A stretch of DNA of 64,000 nt, taken from positions 2,026,001-2,090,000 of the forward strand of contig NZ_JADBEC010000001.1 in NCBI RefSeq assembly GCF_014873945.1, in the 5' to 3' direction. A program made the position numbers and the translations under genes. A model generated the notes under the pieces. The model was not told the origin of the DNA, searched no databases, and was given only the letters and a program-made list of their open reading frames with translations. Positions 54,013 through 63,835 of the stretch are shown here, piece by piece (positions within the stretch are counted from its first letter, which is position 1; each line of letters opens with the position of its first letter). This DNA comes from Rhizobium viscosum. Lineage in GTDB: Bacteria > Pseudomonadota > Alphaproteobacteria > Rhizobiales > Rhizobiaceae.

Positions 54013-55038
54013 ATGAAAATTGCTCTTAACCGTCTTTCCGGCGCATTTGCACTTGCCGCTTCACTTCTCGCCGCCACCGCGCTCGCAGGCAGCGCCAATG
54101 CGCAGGAGTCCGAAGGCATCGTCGTCTATAATGCCCAGCACGAAAGCCTCGGCCGCGAATGGATCGATGCCTTCACCAAGGAGACCGGCATCAAGGTCAC
54201 CATGCGCCAGGGAAGCGACATGCAGTTCGCAAATCAGATCATCCAGGAAGGCGACGCTTCGCCCGCCGACGTGTTCCTGACCGAAAACTCGCCGGCGATG
54301 ACGCTGGTCGACGGTGCCGGCCTCTTCGCGCCGATCGAGAAGGATACGCTGGATCAGGTTCCGGAACAGTATCGCCCCGCCGACGGCATGTGGACCGGCA
54401 TTGCAGCCCGCACGACCGTCTTTGTCTATGACAAGACGAAGCTGACCGAAGACAAGCTGCCGAAGTCGATGGTCGAACTTCAGGATCCGGCCTGGAAGGG
54501 CCGCTGGGGTGCCGCACCCGCTGGTGCTGACTTCCAAGCAATCGTCGCGGCCTTCCTGCAGCTGAAGGGTGAAGAAGCCACCAAGACATGGCTGAAGGGC
54601 CTCAAGGACAACGCCACTCCCTATAAGGGCAACAGCGTCGCCATGAAGGCCGTCAATGCCGGCGAAGTCGAAGGCGCGATCATCTATCATTACTACTGGT
54701 TCGGCGATCAGGCGAAGACCGGTGAGAACAGCAAGAATGTCGGCCTGCATTATTTCAAGAACCAGGACCCGGGCGCTTTCGTCAGTGTTTCGGGCGGCGG
54801 TATCCTGAAGTCGACGCAGCACATGAAGGAGGCCCAGGCTTTCATCAAGTATCTCACCAGCAAGGCCGGCCAGACAGTGCTCAAGGATGGAGATTCCTTT
54901 GAATATGCTGTCGGTAAGAACGCGGCCTCCAATGACAAGCTGGTGCCGCTTGCCGACCTCAACGCTCCAAAGGTCGAAGCCTCGACCCTCGACAGCAAGA
55001 AGGTCGTGGAGTTGATGACAGCCGCCGGCCTTATCTAA
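54013..55038 (+). CDS. Iron(III) ABC transporter, periplasmic binding protein
   Basis: 341 residues, FbpA/AfuA (cluster D-like) family. Signal peptide to residue 32, ending SANAQ. The mature protein starts EGIVVYNAQHESLGREWIDA, the usual FbpA opening. The paired tyrosines for Fe(III) appear in AIIYHYYWFG. AACGGAGG-like ribosome site (ACGGAGG) 6 bases before the ATG at 54013. Followed by permease and ATPase genes, and preceded by an RirA-type box; together these support ferric iron uptake. Confidence 0.9.
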   Translation: MKIALNRLSGAFALAASLLAATALAGSANAQESEGIVVYNAQHESLGREWIDAFTKETGIKVTMRQGSDMQFANQIIQEGDASPADVFLTENSPAMTLVDGAGLFAPIEKDTLDQVPEQYRPADGMWTGIAARTTVFVYDKTKLTEDKLPKSMVELQDPAWKGRWGAAPAGADFQAIVAAFLQLKGEEATKTWLKGLKDNATPYKGNSVAMKAVNAGEVEGAIIYHYYWFGDQAKTGENSKNVGLHYFKNQDPGAFVSVSGGGILKSTQHMKEAQAFIKYLTSKAGQTVLKDGDSFEYAVGKNAASNDKLVPLADLNAPKVEASTLDSKKVVELMTAAGLI

Positions 55039-55113
55039 CCTTTCTGCCGCAGTCTTCTTCCGGCCAAAACTATTGCTTTTGGCTCAAGAAAACCTTAGGG
55101 CATGACGAAATCC

Positions 55114-55149
55114 GGCAACCGCTCCTCAAAAGCGGTTGCCTTCCTTTTT
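55114..55149 (+). terminator. Hairpin between binding-protein and permease genes
   Basis: GGCAACCGCT / AGCGGTTGCC with a 7-base loop and a T-rich tail, 75 bases after the binding-protein stop. Such partial terminators make the binding protein more abundant than the permease. Confidence 0.82.
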
Positions 55150-55236
55150 CAGCGTGTGAAGGCATCGGCCTTGCTGCAGGACAATAGATTGCTTGCATCC
55201 GGCAAGAAGGCGCCGGTGACGCCAGGGGCCGCGCGA

Positions 55237-56769
55237 ATGAGTTTGCCGCGCGGGCGCATGCCGCACGCTTCCGTCGTTCTCCTCGCCTCCATCGTCGCGG
55301 TCTTCAGCCTTGTGCCGCTCGGCTTCATCGCCTGGGTGACCTATGATGTCGGCTGGGAAACGGTGAAGACGCTGGTTTTCCGTCCACGCGTCGGCGAGCT
55401 TCTCGTCAATACGGTTCTTTTGGAATCGATCACCGTTCCGCTGTCGATCGTCCTAGCGGTTATACTCGCCTGGCTGACGGAGCGGACGGACATCCCCTTC
55501 GCACGGCTCTGGGCGTGGCTGGCCATCGCTCCACTTGCCGTGCCGGCCTTCGTACACTCCTATGCCTGGGTAAGCCTGCTTCCGGGCATGCGCGGTTTAC
55601 AGAGCGGCGTCTTCGTTTCGGTGCTTGCCTATTATCCTTTTCTCTATCTGCCGGTTGCGGCGGCGCTGCGCCGGCTCGATCCGGCGATCGAGGATGCTGC
55701 TGCCTCTCTCGGTCTCGATCCGTGGCGGGTTTTCTTCCGCACGGTTCTGCCGCAGCTTCGCCTGGCCATTTGCGGCGGCTCGCTGCTGATCGCACTGCAC
55801 CTGCTGTCGGAATACGGTCTATTCGTGATGATCCGCTTCGACACGTTTGCAACCGCGATCGTCGACCAGTTCCAGTCTTCCTACAACAGCCCGGCTTCCA
55901 ACATGCTTGGCGGCGTGCTCGTCGCCTGCTGCCTGTTCCTGCTTGGCCTCGAGATCCTGCTGCGCGGCAATGAGCGATATGCACGCGTTGGCTCCGGCTC
56001 AGCGCGCCCGGCAGACCGTCGCCGGCTCGGCTGGTTTGTCGTGCCCGCCGTGGCTCTGCCGATCGTCCTTGCAGCGCTGACGCTCGGTGTGCCGCTGATC
56101 ACGCTCGGCCGCTGGCTCTATCTCGGCGGGCTCGGCATCTGGCGCATCGAGGTGGCGAGCGCCTTTGTGCAGACGATCGTTCTCGCCATCGCCGGTGGCG
56201 TGCTGACGACGATTGCCGCAATGCCCATGGCCTGGCTCTCTGTGCGCGCGCCGGGCCGTCTCCAGCGCATCCTCGAAGCCTGCCATTATTACGTTGGTTC
56301 GCTGCCGGGTGTCGTCGTGGCGCTTGCGCTTGTCTCGATCACCGTTCGTCTCATCCTGCCGCTGTACCAGACCTTTGCAACGCTGCTCGTTGCCTATGTG
56401 CTGCTTTTCCTGCCGCGCGCCATGGTCGGCCTGCGCGCCAGCATCGCGCAGGCGCCCGTCGAGCTTGAGCGGGCCGCAATGGGGCTTGGCCGGACGCCGG
56501 GACAGGCAGTGCGCCAGATCACTATGCGGCTCGCAGCGCCGGGTGCTGCTGCCAGCGTGGCGCTCGCAGCACTCGGCATTACCAATGAATTGACGGCGAC
56601 GCTGATGCTGTCACCGAATGGCGTCGATACGCTGGCGACGAAATTCTGGTCGATGACCAGCGAGATCGATTATGTCTCTGCAGCACCCTATGCCTTCATG
56701 ATGGTCGTGCTGTCGCTGCCGCTTACCCTTATGCTCTATGCCCAATCGAAACGGACTGCCGGCCAATGA
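55237..56769 (+). CDS. Iron(III) ABC transporter permease, fused two-domain type
   Basis: 510 residues from the chosen start, about 12 membrane helices in two similar halves. Each half has an EAA loop: [21 protein letters not shown] and [20 protein letters not shown], which dock to the ATPase. This two-in-one layout is that of FbpB. The frame is open from 55102, but that part would encode a transcription-terminator hairpin as protein, and AGGGG stands 9 bases before ATG 55237, so the later start is preferred. Overlaps the ATPase gene by 4 bases. Confidence 0.9.
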   Translation: MSLPRGRMPHASVVLLASIVAVFSLVPLGFIAWVTYDVGWETVKTLVFRPRVGELLVNTVLLESITVPLSIVLAVILAWLTERTDIPFARLWAWLAIAPLAVPAFVHSYAWVSLLPGMRGLQSGVFVSVLAYYPFLYLPVAAALRRLDPAIEDAAASLGLDPWRVFFRTVLPQLRLAICGGSLLIALHLLSEYGLFVMIRFDTFATAIVDQFQSSYNSPASNMLGGVLVACCLFLLGLEILLRGNERYARVGSGSARPADRRRLGWFVVPAVALPIVLAALTLGVPLITLGRWLYLGGLGIWRIEVASAFVQTIVLAIAGGVLTTIAAMPMAWLSVRAPGRLQRILEACHYYVGSLPGVVVALALVSITVRLILPLYQTFATLLVAYVLLFLPRAMVGLRASIAQAPVELERAAMGLGRTPGQAVRQITMRLAAPGAAASVALAALGITNELTATLMLSPNGVDTLATKFWSMTSEIDYVSAAPYAFMMVVLSLPLTLMLYAQSKRTAGQ

Positions 56770-57803
56770 CGCTGCTTACGATCGACGCTATCAGCAAGCG
56801 TTATGGGCCGGTTCAGGCCTTGAAGGATATCTCGCTTGAAGTGCAGGCGGGCAGCCGCACGGCGGTTGTCGGTCCCTCCGGTTCCGGTAAGACGACGCTG
56901 CTGCGCATCATCGCCGGCTTCGAACAGCCTGATGTCGGCCGGGTGATGCTCGATGGTGAGGTGCTCGCCGACGGGCCGGCCTGCGTTCCCGCCCACAAGC
57001 GCGGCATCGGCATCGTTTCGCAGGATGGTGCGCTCTTTCCGCATCTGAGTGTCGCTGAAAATATCGGTTTCGGTTTCGAGCGCGGGGCGCCCGATCGCGA
57101 CAAGCGTATCCGCGACCTTCTGGAAATGGTGGAACTCGAAAACAGTATGCTGGATCGCCGGCCGCATCAGCTTTCCGGCGGCCAGCAGCAGCGTGTGGCG
57201 CTTGCCCGCGCGCTCGGTCGCCGTCCGCGCCTCATGCTGCTCGACGAACCCTTTTCCGCGCTGGATACAGGCCTTCGGGAAAATATGCGCAAGGCGGTTG
57301 CCCGCGTCCTGCAGACGGCTGGCATCACCGCCGTTCTCGTGACCCATGATCAGGGCGAGGCCCTCTCCTTTGCCGATCAGGTTGCGGTACTGCGCGAGGG
57401 CAAGCTAGTGCAGGCCGGCACGCCGCAGACGCTTTATCTCAAGCCGCGGGATCGCGAGACGGCGCTTTTCCTTGGTGATGCGGTGATGCTGCCGGCGATC
57501 ATCAAGAACGGCTTTGCCGATTGCGCGCTTGGCAGTGTGCCGGTTGAGGGGGTCCATCAGGGCAAGGCGGAAATCATGTTGCGGCCGGAGCAGATCCGCG
57601 TCGTCGTCGACGAGGCCAACGCGAAATACGGCGGGCGTGTCGTGGATGTGGAATTCGGCGGCGCAATTTGCACGGTGGCAGTGTCGCTTGCGGCTGTCGC
57701 GCTGCCGCCAATCCTGATCAAGACATCGAGCGTGGCGTTGCCGGCGCGGGGCGATCTCGTTCGCCTCGATATCGCCGGCAAGGCGCATGTTTTTTCGCGT
57801 TAG
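56766..57803 (+). CDS. Iron(III) ABC transporter ATP-binding protein
   Basis: 345 residues, FbpC type. Walker [13 protein letters not shown], signature [15 protein letters not shown], Walker [14 protein letters not shown]-loop VTHDQGEAL. The C-terminal TOBE-like domain (from about 275: [13 protein letters not shown]) is used for regulation in this family. The start overlaps the permease stop (ATGA). Completes the importer: binding protein, double permease, ATPase. Spermidine/putrescine PotA is the nearest other family but fits the neighbours less well. Confidence 0.92.
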   Translation: MTLLTIDAISKRYGPVQALKDISLEVQAGSRTAVVGPSGSGKTTLLRIIAGFEQPDVGRVMLDGEVLADGPACVPAHKRGIGIVSQDGALFPHLSVAENIGFGFERGAPDRDKRIRDLLEMVELENSMLDRRPHQLSGGQQQRVALARALGRRPRLMLLDEPFSALDTGLRENMRKAVARVLQTAGITAVLVTHDQGEALSFADQVAVLREGKLVQAGTPQTLYLKPRDRETALFLGDAVMLPAIIKNGFADCALGSVPVEGVHQGKAEIMLRPEQIRVVVDEANAKYGGRVVDVEFGGAICTVAVSLAAVALPPILIKTSSVALPARGDLVRLDIAGKAHVFSR

Positions 57804-57805
57804 GT

Positions 57806-59137
57806 TCAGCCTGCCTTCAGAACCAGTTCTTGCGGCTCTTCGCCTGCCAGCCAGCCCCCGGTGAAGCCGGCGCGCTCGAGGCCGAGACGGATGACCGGAT
57901 TCCTGCGCATCAGCTTCCAGATGAAGTCGGAACGTGCGTTCTCGACTGTCATCACGAGGAGGCCCTGGTCAATGGCCACGGTTCGGTCATCGACCCAGCC
58001 CTCAGGCCGCTTGGTCTGGACTGTCGGGTTGAAGCCGCCGGGGAAGCCGCCCTCCAGGAGCAGGTTCGGATAGGTCGTCAGCAGCGCCTTGGTGCCATCC
58101 AGGGCAGCCTGCCGGTCGTAAGGCAGGCAGCCGAGCGCTGCCCAGGGCGCGATCGTGCCGTCATCGGGGCCGAGCGGAGCACCGCGGGCTGCATAACCCA
58201 GTACCTTCGGATTGCGGCCACCGCGCATGCGCCGCGTCGGCGGCGGGCCGTCGCAAGCCGTAAAGCCCCAGATATCCTTGTTGTAGCCGACGAACTGGCC
58301 GGGATTGCGTTCCGCGTAGTCGCGCTGGACGTTGATGACGACCTGCGTGTTGCGGAAATAGTCCCAGTTCCGCTCGAGCATCGGCTTGTCCTGGATGCCT
58401 CGGAAATCGATCCAGGCATGGGAGAAAAGATGGATGAAGAGCGGGCCGGCATAGAGATAGGGCTGCTCGTTGAAGATCATCCACGAATAGCTTGCCGTGA
58501 AGGCGTCGTAGCTTGATTGCGGGATCGGGTAAGTCGGTGATGCCAGCGCCAGTGTGTAGAGGATGATCGCTTCATCGAAGCCATGGTAGCGCCAGCGCAG
58601 AAAACCTGAAGAGGGCTTCCAGCCCATCGAGATACAATCGCCCTTGTTCAGCGCCCAGCGCCAGTCGACGCGCTCGTAGATGAATTTTGCGAGCCCGCGG
58701 ATCTCGGTCTCGGTTTCATCCTCGCCATCGAAATATTGCGCAGCTGTCAGGATGCCGGCGACGAGCAGAGCGGTATCGATGGTCGAAAGCTCGCTGTTCC
58801 AGGCGCGGTTGCCGGTATCCACGTGTAGGAAGTGGTAGAAGAAGCCGCGATGCCCGGTCGCGTGGCGTTCCGTGCCCTGCTTGGCGTTGGCGAAAAAATG
58901 CAGCGTGTTGAAGACGCGCTCGGCAGCTTCCGCGCGGCTGATCCAGCCGCGCTCGACGCCAACAGGATATGAGGATAGTCCGAAGCCGACCGCGGCGATG
59001 CTCGCCGGCACGCCAGGGATCGATGTGTCCGGCACAAGGCCGTTTTCAGGATTGGAATATTTCAGGAAATATTTGAACGCTGAATGCTGCAGCCTGTCGA
59101 CTAGCGCGGCATCAATGTCTTCAATCCGTTGCAGCAT
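57806..59137 (-). CDS. Glycoamylase-domain protein, possible beta-1,2-glucan hydrolase
   Basis: 443 residues, alpha/alpha-barrel glycoamylase domain (PF10091 type), the fold also found at the C-terminus of cyclic beta-1,2-glucan synthase NdvB. Family words: SIAAVGFGLSSYPVGVERGW, GFFYHFLHVDTGNRAWNSEL, STIDTALLVAGILTAAQYF, WGFTACDGPP and APWAALGCLPYDRQAA. Related bacterial enzymes are endo-beta-1,2-glucanases (GH144). No signal peptide is visible. The start at 59137 has AGGAG close before it; a longer frame reaches 59245. Convergent with the iron importer. Confidence 0.78.
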   Translation of the reverse strand: MLQRIEDIDAALVDRLQHSAFKYFLKYSNPENGLVPDTSIPGVPASIAAVGFGLSSYPVGVERGWISRAEAAERVFNTLHFFANAKQGTERHATGHRGFFYHFLHVDTGNRAWNSELSTIDTALLVAGILTAAQYFDGEDETETEIRGLAKFIYERVDWRWALNKGDCISMGWKPSSGFLRWRYHGFDEAIILYTLALASPTYPIPQSSYDAFTASYSWMIFNEQPYLYAGPLFIHLFSHAWIDFRGIQDKPMLERNWDYFRNTQVVINVQRDYAERNPGQFVGYNKDIWGFTACDGPPPTRRMRGGRNPKVLGYAARGAPLGPDDGTIAPWAALGCLPYDRQAALDGTKALLTTYPNLLLEGGFPGGFNPTVQTKRPEGWVDDRTVAIDQGLLVMTVENARSDFIWKLMRRNPVIRLGLERAGFTGGWLAGEEPQELVLKAG

Positions 59138-59393
59138 GTGCTCCTGCCCAACTGTTATATCGCCCCATGCTTCAACATGGTGGCTGCCCCCAGGCAAATC
59201 AAACCTTTTTGATTCGCAAGGATAAGAGAACACAAACGCCGGCAATTGGCGTTAATAATTACCAGTGAAATAATATCTGGAATAAATGATATAAGCGATG
59301 CAGCAAAAGGGATTAAACCGCAGCCCCGGGATATGGTCCACCCCGTGCAATGCCTATCATCCTTAAACTTTCGGTTGAGCCTCCTGAGCCAGC

Positions 59394-61232
59394 TCAGGCG
59401 GCTTCCTCCATCCGCACCATATGGCCTGCTACGACTTCGCGGTACTGACGCTTCGGTGGCACGTAACCCACGGGGCGGACAGGGCTTTTCAGTTCGTCGG
59501 TGCCGAGGTTGCGGCGGATGCCGCGGCGGGCGGGATCCGGCACCGGAACAGCGGCCATCAGCTTCTTCGTGTAGGGATGCTGCGGATTGCGGAAAAGCTC
59601 CTCGCGCGGGCCGATTTCGACGATCTCGCCGAGATACATGACTGCAACGCGGTGGCTGACACGTTCGACGACAGCCATGTCGTGCGAGATGAAGAGGAAA
59701 GCGAGGTTGAGGCTCTGCTGCAGATCCATCAGCAGATTGCAGACCTGCGCCTTGATCGAGACGTCGAGAGCCGAGACGCTTTCATCCGCAACGATCACCT
59801 TCGGGTCGAGCGCAAGGGCGCGGGCGATGCAGATGCGCTGGCGCTGGCCGCCGGAAAATTCGTGCGGGTAACGCTTCATCATATCCGGTTTCAGGCCGAC
59901 GCGTTCGAGCAGGTTGGCGGCCTTGTCGCGGGCCTGGGCACGAGTGCCGAGGCCGTGTTCGACAATGGGTTCGGCGACGGCAGCCCCTATCGTCATGCGC
60001 GGATTGAGGCTCGCGAAGGGGTCCTGGAAGATCATCTGGATGCTGCGGCGCATCTGACGCAGGCTGATCGCGTCGAGGTTCAGCACGTCATAGCCGTCAA
60101 GGCTGACAGAGCCTCCATTCGGTTGCACCAGGCGTGTGATCGAACGTCCTGTCGTGGATTTGCCGCAGCCGGATTCGCCGACGAGCGACAGCGTCTCGCC
60201 CTGGAAGAGTTCGAAGGAAACGTCCTCGACGGCATGAATGGCGCCGGTCTTGCGGCCGAGGAGACCGCCGTGAATATCGAAGCGAGTGACGAGGTTCTTC
60301 ACTTCGAGGATCGGCGTCTTACGGCGGTCGACGGTTTCGGCCACTTCTACCGGCTCGCGGCGTTCGCCGGTCGCCGTGTCGATGACCGGAAAACGCAGCG
60401 GCCATTTGCGGCCATCCATCGAGCCGAGCCGCGGCACGGCAGAGAGCAGGGCGCGCGTATAGGGATGTTTGCCGCGATTGAAGATATCGTCCGTCGTTCC
60501 GGTTTCGACCGCTTCGCCGCGATACATGACGATGGTGCGGTCGGCGATCTCGGCGACGACGCCCATGTCATGGGTGATGAAGAGAACGGACATGCCTTCC
60601 TCTTCCTGCAGCACTTTGATGAGGTCGAGAATCTGGCCCTGGATGGTGACGTCGAGTGCAGTGGTCGGTTCGTCGGCGATCAAAAGCTTCGGCCTCGATG
60701 CAAGTGCCATGGCAATCATGACACGCTGGCGCATGCCGCCGGAAAACTGGTGCGGATATTCATCGAAGCGGGATGCGGCATTGGGAATGCGCACCTTCTC
60801 CAGAAGGCGGATCGTTTCCGCGCGCGCGTCAGCCTTGCTGATATCGCCGTGGCAGGTGAGTGCCTCGGAAATCTGCCGGCCAATGGTGAAGATCGGGTTC
60901 AGGCTGGTCATCGGTTCCTGAAAGATCATGGCGGCATCCTTGCCGCGCACGGAACGCATCTCCTTGTCGGAGAGGGAAAGGATATCGCGCCCATTGAGCG
61001 TGATACTGCCTTCGACGCGGCTTGAGCCCTTGGCGAGCAGGCGCATGATGGAAAGCGAGGTGACGCTCTTGCCGGACCCGCTCTCGCCGACGATGGCGAC
61101 TGTTTCCCCCGGCATGACATCGAAGGAGACATTGCGGACGACGGATCTCCACTCGCCGTCGGCGAGAAAGGAGGTTGTCAAGTTCCGGACGGAAAGAACC
61201 GGAGAGACGGATGTTGCAGGCTGATCACTCAT
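59394..61232 (-). CDS. Dipeptide/glutathione-type ABC transporter, fused double ATPase
   Basis: 612 residues carrying two ABC ATPases in one chain, like GsiA/YejF (DppD plus DppF). Half 1: [43 protein letters not shown]. Half 2: [41 protein letters not shown], followed by the oligopeptide family tail ([16 protein letters not shown]). Both sites look intact. It is the last gene of a minus-strand operon with DUF1028, gamma-glutamyltransferase and a DppC-like permease. Confidence 0.92.
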   Translation of the reverse strand: MSDQPATSVSPVLSVRNLTTSFLADGEWRSVVRNVSFDVMPGETVAIVGESGSGKSVTSLSIMRLLAKGSSRVEGSITLNGRDILSLSDKEMRSVRGKDAAMIFQEPMTSLNPIFTIGRQISEALTCHGDISKADARAETIRLLEKVRIPNAASRFDEYPHQFSGGMRQRVMIAMALASRPKLLIADEPTTALDVTIQGQILDLIKVLQEEEGMSVLFITHDMGVVAEIADRTIVMYRGEAVETGTTDDIFNRGKHPYTRALLSAVPRLGSMDGRKWPLRFPVIDTATGERREPVEVAETVDRRKTPILEVKNLVTRFDIHGGLLGRKTGAIHAVEDVSFELFQGETLSLVGESGCGKSTTGRSITRLVQPNGGSVSLDGYDVLNLDAISLRQMRRSIQMIFQDPFASLNPRMTIGAAVAEPIVEHGLGTRAQARDKAANLLERVGLKPDMMKRYPHEFSGGQRQRICIARALALDPKVIVADESVSALDVSIKAQVCNLLMDLQQSLNLAFLFISHDMAVVERVSHRVAVMYLGEIVEIGPREELFRNPQHPYTKKLMAAVPVPDPARRGIRRNLGTDELKSPVRPVGYVPPKRQYREVVAGHMVRMEEAA

Positions 61233-61271
61233 ATCGTTCCCTTATTCTTTTTGTGCCAGAGCGCTGGGATT

Positions 61272-62027
61272 TCAGGTCTTCAAAGGCGTGGCAAGTGAGG
61301 CGGACGGCCGTCCTTCAGCAATGCGCGCGGCTTCGAGCGCCGCGATCCTCTCATCGATCTCGCGCCTGTCGATCATTCCATTGGGATTGGCCTTCGTCGC
61401 CATCGTCTCGGCGACGTGCATGTAGCGTTCTTGCGCTACCGCGTAGAGCCGGCGCAATTCCGCGAGCGGGTCAGGATGATCGTCCGCCCTGATGCTGAGC
61501 CAGGGATAATCCTGATCACGATGGACGAGGAGGGCGGCAGACTGTTTGCCACGCTTGTCGCCGCCGGCATCCTCGCCGGCCTGCATGGCTTCGAGCAGGC
61601 GCTCGATGAAAGGCTTGTCCATTGCCTGCTTGTAGGTGGCAAGCGTCTCGGCGACGACTTGAGGACCTGCCAGCATATTGCCAGCGACGGAAACATTGTC
61701 ATCAATCAGATGACCGGCCCAGTCGATGCATTTTGCGCCCGTGAAGGCGGCGTTGCGGCCTTGGGCATCGATCAGGTGAAGCTGGCGCTGATCGCGGCCA
61801 GCGTCTCGGGCGGTCAGTTCGGCGATGATCTCATCCGGCGCCTTGCCCTCGGCAAGAAGCGCAAGCCCGTCGGTGCCGTAGAGCGGGCTGACGAAGGCCT
61901 GGGTGGCGACGGCGCCGATACCACCGCGGATATGTGGTACCAGCCCGCCGACCGCAAAGAAGCGGGTGGCGACGGCAATGCCGAGATAACCTGTGCTGGG
62001 ATCGCGGGCGACGATGGACCAGGTCAT
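61272..62027 (-). CDS. DUF1028-family protein, Ntn-hydrolase-like
   Basis: 251 residues. The N-terminus MTWSIVARDPSTGYLGIAVA then GIGAVATQAFVSPLYG is the DUF1028 signature. The fold resembles Ntn hydrolases, and many members sit in peptide-transport operons. The C-terminal part (LRRLYAVAQERYMHV) is a PG-binding-like helical extension of some members. Lies 2 bases after the gamma-glutamyltransferase gene, so a role in processing imported peptides is likely. Reaction unknown. Confidence 0.85.
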   Translation of the reverse strand: MTWSIVARDPSTGYLGIAVATRFFAVGGLVPHIRGGIGAVATQAFVSPLYGTDGLALLAEGKAPDEIIAELTARDAGRDQRQLHLIDAQGRNAAFTGAKCIDWAGHLIDDNVSVAGNMLAGPQVVAETLATYKQAMDKPFIERLLEAMQAGEDAGGDKRGKQSAALLVHRDQDYPWLSIRADDHPDPLAELRRLYAVAQERYMHVAETMATKANPNGMIDRREIDERIAALEAARIAEGRPSASLATPLKT

Positions 62028-62029
62028 AC

Positions 62030-63814
62030 CTACCTCCCGACCGCATAGGCCTGCATGAGGCGCGGTGTGGCGGCGGCACGCAACAGCCCGTCGGCATCGC
62101 GGCGGGCTGCCGTCAGGCGGCCGATGGTCCAGGGCTCGGCGACGGTGAGCTTGTGGCCGCGGGCACGCAGACTGTCGAGTACGGCAGCGCTGAAATTGCC
62201 TTCCACCATCAGACCGCCCGGTTCACGTGTGCGCGGATAGAAGGAGCCGGGGAAATGCGAGGTGTGGAAGAGGGGCTGGTCGATTGCCGCCTGCAGGTTC
62301 ATCTTGTGGTGCACATAGCGCAGGAAGAAGGAGAGCTGCCACTGTTCCTGCTGGTCGCCGCCGGGCGTGCCGAAGGCGAGCGTCGGGCGGCCTTCATAAA
62401 GGGCGAGCGAAGGTGTCAGTGTCGTGCGCGGGCGCTTGCCGGGAGCGAGCGATGTCGGCAGTCCGGGCTTCAGCCAGAACATCTGGGCGCGCGAATTCAG
62501 GCAGAAGCCGAGGCCTGGAATGATCGGCGAGGATTGCAGCCAACCGCCCGAGGGGGTGACCGAGACCATGTTGCCTTCGCGGTCGATAACGTCGATATGG
62601 ACGGTGTCGCCGCGCTTTTCCGTCAGGTGCGCCATGGTCGGCTCGTAGACGGCGCCGGTCTTGGAATCGGCGCCGAGCATCTCCATTGTTGCGTCATATT
62701 GCCGCTCGAAGCCGGACAGCTTTCCGGGACGCAGGTCGAAGGAGGCTTCGTCTGTGATGAGTTTGCGGCGGGCGGCGGCGTAGGTGTCCGAGAGAAGCTG
62801 ATCGAGCGGCACCTCGGCGAATTTGGGATCACCGTAGTAGATCTCTCGATCGGCGAAGGCGAGTTTCATGGCTTCGGTCACGGTATGGACGAAGTCGGCT
62901 CCATCAGGCTCCATCGAGGCGATATCCATATCCCTGAGGATCGACAGGGTCTGCAGGAAGACAGGGCCCTGACCCCAGGGACCGATCTTGGCGACGGTCC
63001 AGCCATGATAGTCGTAGGTCTGCGGCTCTTCGATCGTTGCCGACCAGTTTGCCATGTCATCCGCCGTCAACACTGCCTTGTGGCGGCTGCCGCTGGCATC
63101 CATCACTTCGGCCGTCTTCAGATAGTTTGCGATCTTCTCGGCGACGAAGCCGCGATAGAAGGCGTCGCGGGCAGCTTCGATCTGCGCCTCGCGACCCTGC
63201 TTTGCTTCCGCTTCTGCAATGATGCGTTTCCAGGTTTCGGCGAGAACCGGGTTCTTGAAGCTGGAATGCGGTTCGGGGACCGAGCCGCCAGGCACCCAGG
63301 TTTCGTAGGAGGTCGGCCATTCCTTTTCGAAGAATTCGGCAAGCCCCTTGATGGTTGCGGAGACGCGCGGCAGCAGCGGATGGCCGTTTTCGGCGTAATA
63401 GATCGCCGGCTCCAGCACGTCGCGCACGCTCAGCCTGCCGTAGTCGCGCAGCATCAGCATCCAGCCATCAAAGGAGCCGGGAATGACGGTTGCCAGCAGG
63501 CCGTCGCCGGGGATCAGTCTCAGGCCCTCGGACGTATAGTGCTCGATGGTGGCGCCTGCCGGCGCAGGGCCCTGGGCACAGATGACCTCGACCTTGTCTT
63601 TCCTCTTCGAATAAATGATCGCCGGCATGTCACCGCCGGGGCCGACGAGGTGCGGCTCGAGAATCTGCAGGGTGAAGCCGGTAGCAACCGCCGCATCGAA
63701 GGCGTTGCCGCCCTTTTCCAGGATGCTCATGCCGACGGCCGAAGCAATCCAGTGCGTTGAGGTGACGACGCCGAATGTGCCCAGAATTTCGGGGCGGGTC
63801 GTGAATGCGGTCAT
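62030..63814 (-). CDS. Gamma-glutamyltransferase family protein
   Basis: 594 residues, Ntn hydrolase that self-cleaves into two subunits. The nucleophile is the Thr of EKRGDTVHIDVIDREGN. Small-subunit words: SVTPSGGWLQSSPIIPGLGF and LAFGTPGGDQQEQWQL. The N-terminus begins directly with ATSTHWIASAVGMSILEKGG-like sequence (VVTSTHWIASAVGMS) and has no signal peptide, so it is cytoplasmic, as in a peptide-use operon and unlike E. coli Ggt. It probably hydrolyses gamma-glutamyl peptides or acts as an oxamate amidohydrolase-like enzyme (HpxW group). Confidence 0.88.
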   Translation of the reverse strand: MTAFTTRPEILGTFGVVTSTHWIASAVGMSILEKGGNAFDAAVATGFTLQILEPHLVGPGGDMPAIIYSKRKDKVEVICAQGPAPAGATIEHYTSEGLRLIPGDGLLATVIPGSFDGWMLMLRDYGRLSVRDVLEPAIYYAENGHPLLPRVSATIKGLAEFFEKEWPTSYETWVPGGSVPEPHSSFKNPVLAETWKRIIAEAEAKQGREAQIEAARDAFYRGFVAEKIANYLKTAEVMDASGSRHKAVLTADDMANWSATIEEPQTYDYHGWTVAKIGPWGQGPVFLQTLSILRDMDIASMEPDGADFVHTVTEAMKLAFADREIYYGDPKFAEVPLDQLLSDTYAAARRKLITDEASFDLRPGKLSGFERQYDATMEMLGADSKTGAVYEPTMAHLTEKRGDTVHIDVIDREGNMVSVTPSGGWLQSSPIIPGLGFCLNSRAQMFWLKPGLPTSLAPGKRPRTTLTPSLALYEGRPTLAFGTPGGDQQEQWQLSFFLRYVHHKMNLQAAIDQPLFHTSHFPGSFYPRTREPGGLMVEGNFSAAVLDSLRARGHKLTVAEPWTIGRLTAARRDADGLLRAAATPRLMQAYAVGR

Positions 63815-63835
63815 TTCATATGTCCTTTCGAAGGG

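Noticed and set aside
55102..55236. Upstream extension of the iron permease
   Set aside because: Encodes a transcription-terminator hairpin, lacks membrane or targeting features, and a better ribosome site stands before ATG 55237.
59421..61025. 534-codon plus-strand frame opposite the double ATPase
   Set aside because: Shadow of a gene with two intact ABC cassettes; no ribosome site or recognisable domain.
61934..63760. 608-codon plus-strand frame opposite the gamma-glutamyltransferase
   Set aside because: Antisense shadow in high-GC DNA; no known domain, composition rich in Arg/Gly/Ala, and the minus-strand gene has clear family motifs.
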